From positions 10,680,609-10,744,608 of the forward strand of contig NC_091149.1 in the NCBI RefSeq assembly GCF_041381155.1: a stretch of DNA of 64,000 bases, in the 5' to 3' direction. The notes beneath the pieces were generated by a model. The model saw only the letters and a list, made by a program, of their open reading frames with translations. It ran no database searches and was not told the origin of the DNA. The translations under genes and the position numbers were made by a program. The stretch is from Argopecten irradians (lineage: Eukaryota; Mollusca; Bivalvia; Pectinida; Pectinidae). Shown piece by piece: positions 55,661 through 64,000 of the stretch (its first letter is position 1; every line of letters begins with the position of its first letter).

Positions 55661-58100
55661 ACTCCGTAATGCTGTTACTATGGATATGGACGTATGGTAT
55701 TCTAGCTGAACATGTGAATGACTTTCTGTTGTGAAATTCCCTCAACACAATTATGCATTGATTGCAGATGTCAATCCAATGCAAAATTACCCCATCATGA
55801 AAAAATATGTTTTCAGTATTGCTTTTGCAACGATCTGTTTTTGATGATTTATTAATTTTATTGAAGACTTTTTCTTGCTTGTTATATTTTAATCAGACGA
55901 AATGTCAAAGAGCTCACGTATCATGTTTGTGTACAATGTACATACTCATTAAAACGTTTTGAGTCCTCAATTTATATTCTGGAAAGGGAAGTGGTTCCTT
56001 TCCAGTCATGTAAGTATTGTTTTTACAAAATCATGACAGAAGATTTCTTTGTCAACATTTGAGATTTTACAATTAATCAATTTCTTTAGTTCATTAAACA
56101 ACTTCATTGTAGTATGTAGATCTACCTCGAATGAGTACCGTTTCATGTCTCATCTTTGATTTTTCTAGATATGGATTTTTTCCAGTGATACATCACTATT
56201 ATTAAGTTGTATTGATGATTTTTTTAGAGTTAATCTTGAATTTTCTAGATATTTATACTAAAAGCTAACTTAATTTTTATCAAAAAACACCATGGAACCA
56301 AAAAAATGGGTAATTTGGTTATTATTAAGCATTATTAAGTTTCATTCATGACATTTTCTGGCGTTGATCTTTATTGGTTTTGAATATTTACTACATGTAT
56401 ATCAACGTGTTTAGGTGATACCAATCACAATGGGACTAAAAAATTGGTGAATTCATTGCTAGTAAAACGCGTTTTATTTGAACGTTGAATAACACATGAC
56501 AAGTAGTTTTAAATGATGGTCTGCTGATCTGCTCTGAAAACACCCGAATAAATAATATTATATATAATAATCATTTATGAATGCCAAATTATATTGTATA
56601 ATGACAACATAGTTCCATATGCCAAAAACATTAATGTACTTATTTTGGCTAAAACAAATTGTAGTGATTTCAAACAAGTTATGCAGTATTTTCAGCTGCA
56701 ATAATGTAAGAATATCAATCAAACGTTCAAATTTGATTGAAGGTAAAACAAAGTTTACATATATATTGTACATGTGATTTATTTATTTTATTCATTATAC
56801 ATTGAAATAAATCAACATTTTTGTAAATTAAAACAATTGTTTTTTAAGATTATTAAGAACTGTATATAAAGATAAAACATTTTAATTAGTGTTTGTATAG
56901 GAAATTGTCGCCAAAATATTTATTTGAGAGTTATCTGTTTAAACTATTTTCAACAATTTTCCATATAATTTTCTTTCTGTCAAATTATTTGTGATTGCTA
57001 TATTTATGTTAGAATTAAACGGCTTTTTGGATGATTGTCATTCAACACATGGTATATCTAATTTACCATTTTTCTTGTTAAGTAGTTTAAAGATGCCAAA
57101 TGAAGGTCGAAATAAATAAAGATACATTATAGGGTAAATCTCATAATTTTAAGTCATAAAAATATATATATTTATGATATATTGAATATATGAGTTTTTT
57201 CTTTTATACTCGGATGCTGAAGTTATGTGTAATTTGTTATTTACTAGTGAACGGGAATCTCACTTTTGTGCTGTTGCTAATTTACATTACCTCTTTAGAC
57301 ATTTTGACCTCTTCCGGTTCGAAGACTAGAACAGTTTGTTATGACATTACAAGGAAGATTGAGTTTACTGCTGTTATAACTGTTCTGTATTAGCATATGA
57401 CAGAGTTATCTGCCCTTGCAAGTAATGTGTTTATTGTGCCATGAGTTTTTGAGCGTAACATGAGAGTTTTCAGAAAGATGGATTTTGCTCTCAAAGTAAA
57501 ATGACGACGAAATGGATATCTACCATCAAGGGAGATAACTCTGTGATATTCTGTAATTTTTTACATATGTTGGAAAATACACATATAGTTTATAAAGCCT
57601 AGCTGTTGTAGGTCAATGAAGATCGCCACTAGGCTACGCATTTAAAATAAAAAATGTAATTAAAATATTTTCATGCTGCTTGTATTGTTAAAATTGCTTA
57701 CATTGTACATTCATTATTGATTTTTATTACATACTTTACTCAAATTTTTTTGGGGATGAGACACAGAATTATATCACTTAAACTGTATCATTTTTATCAA
57801 AATTTCAATTTAATTATCCATTTTCTACAACAGTTAGAAACAGTATTTTTTATCTAAAAATTTACATTTGAATTTTCTTGCTTCTTTAACATTTTAATTT
57901 AAGACAACTTCCTTTCAGTTTTGTAATTTGATTTAGCTGCTAGAAGAATACTAAGCGAAGTCAATCGCTATTATTAACTATAAAAATAATGGACTTGTTT
58001 AATTTGTCTTGACGAGCGAAATTTACATTTGCAAATTATACACAGAGAACTAGAATAGCTACATGTTTCTAGATCAGAACAAGTATGATTTTGCATCAGG
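55661..58100. other. 3' UTR and intergenic sequence, no gene seen
   Basis: AT-rich. An AAGGGAGATAACTC-like phrase of the type scattered through molluscan DNA lies near 57,527. No exon was recognised. Confidence 0.4.
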
Positions 58101-59560
58101 GCCCAGCACTACAATGTGATGGTGAAAGTCTGATTGCGGAAATATCGTCCTCAGCAGACTGTGTACGTACGTTGTTCGGCCAGATACAGTAGGATTAGCG
58201 ATATATGTGCTTTTGTCATATGTGATTTTTTAAAACAGCATTCTGTTTTATAGATGTTATTTTGAGAAGCATTAAGATAGCTTTTCTACAAATTTGTGAT
58301 AGACATCTTATAATATGATTAATTTAGTATGATTGATTTTAAATGTGAAGATTGCAATAAAACAATAAAACATACTTACAAGTCGATGCTTATTATTTTT
58401 CTTGAAACGCATATCATGCTGTTCATTTACCATTATTCTCTTCTTTCGACAAAATGCCACCAGTATCTCCTCAACAAAGAAACACGTATTTTGCGATAAA
58501 AAAACAACAATAAACCGCATTGTGTGTTGCCACGTCCCCGTCTTCGGCCACGCCTACATGTACGCCCTCTTGTGATCACGGTATCAATATTCCGTCTTGT
58601 GGTACTCGCGATGGTGTCTACAACATTCAATTATCAATAGCATAAACCATATTTTTCATAACCCAATATTTACATGTTAAGAGCAAAAATACACCCATTT
58701 GTATAGGTCCCTAGTTTGAAAAATATATAATTAATTCAATATCCTCGTGTGTGATACGACATCGGTTTGTATTTTACGATCGACCTTATCAAGGATTTAC
58801 AAAGTAGGACGTCCTTGACCTTTCAGTGATCAGTTTATGTGACATTGTAGTCAATGTTTGATTATCTTATCCCCGCTTTGTGTAATATGTGATGACAATC
58901 GTGCATCTCGATTGGAGAAGAAAAAACATATCAATGATTCATAATCGATACTTTGTACACCCAAAATGCTTTCAAGGAAACACCCATGATAACGTATATA
59001 CGCTGTTATCATTTAGACACAAGACAAAAGGAGTAAAGCATACACGTGTGTTTGTTTTACTTACATATATAGTTACCTCAAAGTCCGTTCTCTTAACGAC
59101 AGAAGAATATTCAGGGGTACAAACGCGCATGCTACAATCGCGATTTTCCCTGTGCACGTGTGTTATCTTCGGTGTTCTCCGTTTAGTTAATGAACAACAG
59201 CTTAGTACTGACTTTTAACAATAAATATATTGCTTAGTTGTATTTAACAATTTTGTAATTGAGGGAAAGTGTAACTTTTAGGATAAATAATAGTTTGCTT
59301 GACTTTCAACGGTAAAATCTGAACTAACCAGATATGGTACCACTATGAATGCCCTTGTGCTTTGTCTGCTAAGTGAGTTTGAACGCAGTAGTGTATATAT
59401 CGTTATTCATTATCTATTCTCACCAGTATCATGCAAAGTATGCTCATCATAGGAAGCTACAAGGTAACGCAGTCAAATACAGGGCAAACTAAATTATTAT
59501 GCTATTCTATATACGCAGTAGCAGATACTAGAATCTTGCATGGGTCTGTCAATTGGACAG
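58101..59560. other. Intergenic, two unsupported open frames
   Basis: A minus-strand frame at 58,433-58,630 has an arginine/glycine stretch (CRRGRRRGRG), and a plus-strand frame at 58,889-59,218 runs 109 codons. Neither shows a domain, biased codon use or splice support. I do not call them genes. Confidence 0.3.
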
Positions 59561-59565
59561 GGATT

Positions 59566-59900
59566 TCTTTCATACCTACGGGTGTAATACTGTCTGGTCC
59601 AGGGCAATACACTCATGTTGCCTGAGGCTGTATTGCATGTCTACCCATGCAATAAAGCCTCGTTACGTCACGGCGTTAACAAAATATCTATTTCCTCGGT
59701 AAGATTTAAACATTTTTTTTCACAAATATGACTGGTTTTACTATAATAGATGCACACAATGAAATTTGTGTTGAAAATATCACATAATTTTTCATGTATG
59801 GGAAATAGATTTCCAGTCGTGGGTTTCGTCGAATTTATTTCAACATGGCACGATACATTAGTTGTAAAGTTGCAATAAAACGTCGAGGTATGAAAGAAAA
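59566..59900. mobile_element. Inverted-repeat element, 16-base ends
   Basis: TTTCTTTCATACCTACG at the left and CGAGGTATGAAAGAAAA at the right are inverted. They share the TTTCATA end with the foldback element that follows immediately. Confidence 0.4.
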
Positions 59901-59904
59901 ATAC

Positions 59905-60047
59905 TCTTTCATAAGTGGATATGAAGAGGGATATTCTACCCTCGGGATCACAAAATGTTGCAAAACCCTCGGCAAGCCTCGGGTTATACTACATTTTGTG
60001 ACCCTCGGGTAGAATATCCCTATCCTTCATATCCACATATGAAAGAA
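59905..60047. mobile_element. Palindromic foldback element, copy 2
   Basis: TCTTTCATAAGTGGATATGA to TCTACCCTCGGG is inverted as CCCTCGGGTAGAATATCCCT to ATATGAAAGA. Arms of about 60 bases surround a centre that also pairs (ACAAAATGT / ACATTTTGT). A worn third piece follows at 60,055-60,130. Confidence 0.75.
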
Positions 60048-60462
60048 TCTTATAATCTTAACCCGAATGAAAGATTATGGCTTTTCAACCCGAGGCTTGC
60101 CGAGGATTGACGGCCTAAATCTTTTACGAGGTTTTATACCTGTCATCTACATTTTAGACCTCTATTAGAAATTAGTAAGATTTACAATTTAACTAATGTG
60201 CATGTGCATAGCTTGATCGTTTTTATATTTTTTTTGAATCCAACTTACCATGGAATTCTTTTATCTTTGACGTTGTTAGTATATTGTTTTACATCACAAG
60301 TTTCGTTGTGCATTGGTAATATAACAGTGATAATAATTCATAAAAAATCGGCCAACAATTTTGTCGCTACACAATACATGATAAGAAATAGGGTCATTTG
60401 AACGCAAGATAATGCAGAGCACCGACGTGTGATCCACATAGCACCACGCTAATCACAACAAC

Positions 60463-60484
60463 ATGCATATTCTGTATTTTTGTG
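60463..60484 (+). other. Possible upstream coding exon of the secreted-peptide gene
   Basis: The ATG starts MHILYFC plus one base before an ideal donor G|GTAAGT. The phase (1) fits an AG at 61,317, which would replace the first five residues of the 61,305 start. Either start gives a hydrophobic leader. Confidence 0.3.
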
Positions 60485-61096
60485 GTAAGTACAGCATCAT
60501 GGTGTTAATATTTCCTCTCTGGAAAAAATATACAGGTTCTGTTTACAGATTTAAAATATCTTTATGTTTGGACCAGCAATATAATCAGTATAAGATTTAA
60601 CGAAGCCTTGAAGAAAGATAACTGTTAACTAATCTATCGAACGTAATTATGTTGAGATCTTTGTTCTTTTTTCAACACACAAAAGCCGTTTCGTCTAACT
60701 CTTGTTACCGGAAAGAGCGGACATAAGTATTCGGACACTTCGTTATTTTATGAATATTTCATGCATTTTGACAAATATTCAAAATACATAGTTTTGTTTT
60801 TAACCGAATATTCGTTTATAGAAATATCTTCAAAATATTTATCATTTTTATACTTTGTTTTTCTGAAATAGACGATTGCATGCAAGATAACGACAAAATA
60901 ATGTTATATTATTTTTACTTTGTAATTCTACTGGCAAATTATTTAATATGTAATATAACAATCTCTTGATATAGGCTACGGGAATTTAAAATACAAATAT
61001 TATCTACAGAATCATCTGCCAAATGCTTTCAAAATTCATAAGGAATTTATGGATTTTTTTTAAAAACGAATCCTTGAAAATGTATTGAAAAGTACG

Positions 61097-61205
61097 GTGT
61101 CGGCGAGTTCCACCATTTGATATAGCACTGCGCTCTGGCCCTACACCAGACATCTATCTGTCATAATGTCTCAGTCTGGTGTCAGGGCCAGAGTATCTCG
61201 GGTTA
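61097..61205 (+). repeat. Hairpin-bearing repeat, copy 1
   Basis: GTGTCGGCGAGTTCCACCAT, then a stem CTCTGGCCCTACACCAGAC / GTCTGGTGTCAGGGCCAGAG with a 22-base loop. The second copy is at 61,434-61,545. Confidence 0.65.
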
Positions 61206-61304
61206 GTAGATTATATGTTTAAGCAAATTATACTTATACATTTTTCACTTGTTATCATGCTGTTGCCACCATGTTATAGCTGATATGGTAAATCATATGC
61301 ACTG

Positions 61305-63977
61305 ATGTTTGTTGAAGGTTTCTTGCTTACATTTGCATTTATCCTGGGGACAAAGCAAGTCAGTGCTGGGCCTCACCATCACGAGCATGGTAGGTATTAT
61401 ATCAGCCCGAGATGACATAGCCCGATACCAAACGGTGTCGGCGATTTCCACCTTTTCATGTAGTAGTGCGCCCTGGCCCTATACCAGACATCTATCTATC
61501 GTAATGTCTAAGTCTGATGCCAGAACCAGAGTATCTAGAGCTAATATCAACATCACAGTCGAATGGTTAAATTGAATTTGATCTCCACATATCAGGATTG
61601 ACATTAAATTTCATCTATCTCGGTTTTTCTATGTATACTTATTTACTTGGGGTTAAGATGCTATTAATCATTCTAAAAAAATCGAACGATGTTTGACTTC
61701 TTTTTGTCATTTTTGCAGGTGTTTCGGACGAATGTACCCAGGATGCTTCCTATAATCGTATGTATAGTTTTTATGAACTTATGTGTTATTACCGTATTCG
61801 CCGTAATTAGCGCCCCTTCCCTTTTATGGAAAAGAGTTGAAGTTTTATAAACGACCCCTTTCCATTATTTCAAAAAATGTTTTTCAACATGTGATGCCTC
61901 TAACATCATCATTGAATTTCATGTTACATGAACTTGTGAGTCTTTTTCATGTGAATCACGACATAATAATGTGTTGCAAAGGATAAATGACATATACGTG
62001 ACGTTTACTGTAACAGATATTAATGTACCATGAGTACGAAAAGATTTAAGATATGGCTGACTTTTTTCAACAACTTACATTTTGATTCATTAATAAGCGT
62101 CCCCCTTTGTTATAATAATTAAAGTGTCCTTGACGCTAATTACGTGGTGGTTATCATTTTCTACTTTCATTAATTTTCCTTTTAACTGGGACACATTTCG
62201 ATAGGAAAACATTGAAAACAAATATATTTGGTAACTCAAAATAAGAAAAAATCGATCTGGAATGAATTAGAGCATTGATTAAGGTTGAAGACCCCGTTTA
62301 AAGTAGTAATTTTTGTATGCCTCTATGTCATTTCTTAGGTGTACCTAAACATAGCTTAGTATATATAAAGTGTCTATGCATCCGTCCTAACCTTAGATAT
62401 CTCATTTGCCTCGTAGATTGTTGTGTTGTTTGTAAATTTTGGAAAAATATGCAAAAAAACCCAACACAGGTTTCAGTGCCTATTTCTGCTCCTTAATAAC
62501 AATGTCATTAGGCTCTCTTTGGGGCTGCTTATGTAACAAGACTCAAGTAATGAAGTTAAGGTTTCTTGGAAAATCTCAAACTATGTCTAACCAATACTAA
62601 TCACTAGCCTATGTGGTGGTGACCGGAGGTTCCCTAGCTAAAGTGGGGACCGGAGGTCAAAGAGCCTATGTGGGGACCGAAGGTCCCAGAGTCTATGGTG
62701 GGAATCGGAGATCCCCTACTGAATGGGTACCGAAGGTACCAGAGCCTTTTTTGGGGACCGGAGGTTCTCTGAGCTGTGATGAGATGCTCCAAGTTAAAAG
62801 ACCAAAAAGGATTTGATTACAAGTCTTACATCCGAATGGGGATTAATGCCGGATAACTGAACAGAAGGAATCTGGTGTACAGAAACAGCCCCTTGCCGAT
62901 AAGTTAGAAACATCAACGTACACTTAAGATTTAAACTTACTTTCTATTGCAGCATTTGGTCACTGAATACTAATTGAACTTGAAGGAATTCCGAGGAGGA
63001 AAAGTGGAGGCTAAGCTGGGGATGGTGGCGGGTTAGCCTTCAGGAATTGTTTAACTCTGAAGTGAACAATAAGAGCATCCGTATGTCCTGATAATTTCAT
63101 CCAAACTAGTAAACATAATGACAGGACTATTTGGTGACAGAAATATGAACTGATACCTGTGGACTTGCAACAAGAAATTATATTTTTTGCATGTTTTGCC
63201 AAAATTTACAAACAACGCAAGAACCTACGAGTCAACAGTAACATCTAAGGTTAGGACGGATGCATAGACACTTTGTATCAACTAAGTTATTATCAAGTAT
63301 ACCTAGGAAGTGATATATAGGCACATAAATTATCACTAGTTTAAACAGAGTCTTAAACCTCAAACACGCACTCCCAGTAATTAGAGCAAATACATTAGCG
63401 GAAATGTATCCCAGTGCATTGTTTTAGCGAAAGAAGCTTTATCATTAACACAACGTATGATTGAAATTCAGATTTAAAAAGCCTAACTGGAAGGAGTTGT
63501 GCACCAATGGATGATGGTATGTATTTAAAGAAAATGAATAATTTCCATGTTGCTTGACGTGACAAATAATATAGAGTTGTCATTGTTATAATCAGCATGT
63601 TATAATCAGCATCTGTCATTGGTTTCAAAATTGCAAACGAAGTTGGAAGTGTTCTAATACTGGTCATATTATATATTTGTTCTAATTCATTTCACTTACC
63701 GTAACTGAGCGAAAAATTTGAAAGCATATTCTATGATAATCTATCAAAAACCACAAATGTTGATGATTTTAAGCTGTGACAAATTGTCAATGGCACTGAA
63801 ATACATGTATGACTCTTTATAAGCATTTGCAACATCTTAGAATTCATGGACTGTAATAAGTTGTTTTTATGCTTTATGTGTGTTTAATTGAAAACAGATT
63901 TAAGGGATTCACTTTTTAATTATTTACATCAATGCAAAGACATGAAACGAAATTCCAGACCATTTCGTTGCTTCTAG
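61305..63977 (+). CDS. Candidate small secreted peptide gene (67 residues, 3 exons)
   Basis: Proposed exons: 61,305-61,389, 61,719-61,757, 63,898-63,977. The first opens MFVEGFLLTFAFIL and GTKQVSA, a good signal peptide with likely cleavage after VSA. It continues GPHHHEH and ends at donor GTAGGT. The second (acceptor ATTTTTGCAG, donor GTATGT) adds VSDECTQDASYN. The third (acceptor TTGAAAACAG) adds LRDSLFNYLHQCKDMKRNSR and PFRCF, then TAG. Both introns are phase 1, as is usual for secreted proteins, and the mature part has three cysteines. I do not recognise the family. The first two exons are better supported than the third, and further exons may lie beyond the window. Confidence 0.42.
61434..61545 (+). 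repeat. Hairpin-bearing repeat, copy 2
   Basis: GTGTCGGCGATTTCCACCTT, then GCCCTATACCAGAC and GTCTGATGCCAGAACCAGAG. The stem is weaker than in copy 1. The two copies flank the signal-peptide exon. Confidence 0.6.
62277..63366. mobile_element. DNA-transposon-like element with long inverted ends (about 1.1 kb)
   Basis: AAAGTGTCTATGCATCCGTC and CTAACCTTAGAT at 62,370-62,401 return inverted at 63,246-63,278. Weaker pairing continues outward through GCCTCTATGTCA, CTTAGGT and GTTTAAA for about 110-120 bases on each side. The interior holds a short minisatellite and no transposase, so it would be a non-autonomous element. Target duplications were not resolved. Confidence 0.65.
62612..62775 (+). repeat. 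Minisatellite, about 31-base unit with GGACCGGAGGTCC hairpin
   Basis: Five to six worn copies of GTGGGGACCGGAGGTCCCAG plus AGCCTAT. Each unit has an inverted core (GGGACCGGAGGTCCC). The glycine-rich open frame across it is an artefact of the repeat. Confidence 0.65.
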
Positions 63978-64000
63978 ATTTGACTAATGTACTCATTCCA

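Noticed and set aside
58433-58630. Minus-strand frame with CRRGRRRGRG
   Set aside because: No homology, no supporting splice sites, and the rest of the frame is low in coding character.
58889-59218. 109-residue plus-strand frame
   Set aside because: No domain or signal peptide, composition like the surrounding DNA, and no splice or promoter support.
62613-62816. Glycine-rich frame VGTGGQRAYVGTEG
   Set aside because: It follows a degenerate 31-base minisatellite inside a transposon-like element.
62953-62970. Alternative last exon of the peptide gene (acceptor CTATTGCAG, reading PFGH then stop)
   Set aside because: The splice site is good and the phase fits, but it lies inside the inverted-repeat element and adds only four residues. 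The 63,898 exon gives a more protein-like end. It remains possible.

Overview
The window looks like nuclear DNA of a marine lophotrochozoan, most likely a bivalve mollusc. It is AT-rich, its genes are split by long introns, it is crowded with minisatellites and small inverted-repeat elements, and several interspersed repeats are of types I associate with bivalve genomes (for example the roughly 920-bp repeat that opens with GGTCACCTGAGAC, and the unit carrying AAGATGGCTGCCATCTTG). No sequence search was possible. Family names rest on motifs and remembered family sequences.

Layout. Bases 980-14,645 hold a tandem duplication of an acyl-CoA synthetase gene on the minus strand. Each copy has one long coding exon (2,408-4,114 and 10,461-12,164), a 3' splice site 9 bases before the ATG, and a matching non-coding first exon upstream. 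A decayed L1/Tx1-like LINE (6,490-8,690) and a 330-bp inverted-repeat element lie between the copies. Bases 14,650-22,900 are gene-poor and filled with repeats, including a decayed CR1-like LINE on the minus strand.

Bases 24,500-55,316 hold one large plus-strand gene that I identify as FLACC1 (ALS2CR12), a coiled-coil protein of the sperm flagellum. Thirteen shared coding exons join in phase. Three different candidate first exons (24.5, 30.85 and 40.06 kb) all end in phase 2 and could feed the same acceptor at 41,141. The 40-kb first exon contains a perfect RFX X-box, the usual control site of ciliary genes. In two introns the exon-intron junction itself, including the 5' splice site, has been amplified into a minisatellite: about 10 copies after exon 5 and about 60 copies (2.4 kb) after exon 7.

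Bases 55,317-64,000 carry the FLACC1 3' UTR, foldback elements, a 1.1-kb inverted-repeat element and, at the right edge, a candidate small secreted-peptide gene with a signal peptide and phase-1 introns (61,305-63,977).

No LTR element, CRISPR array, rRNA or true tRNA gene was recognised.
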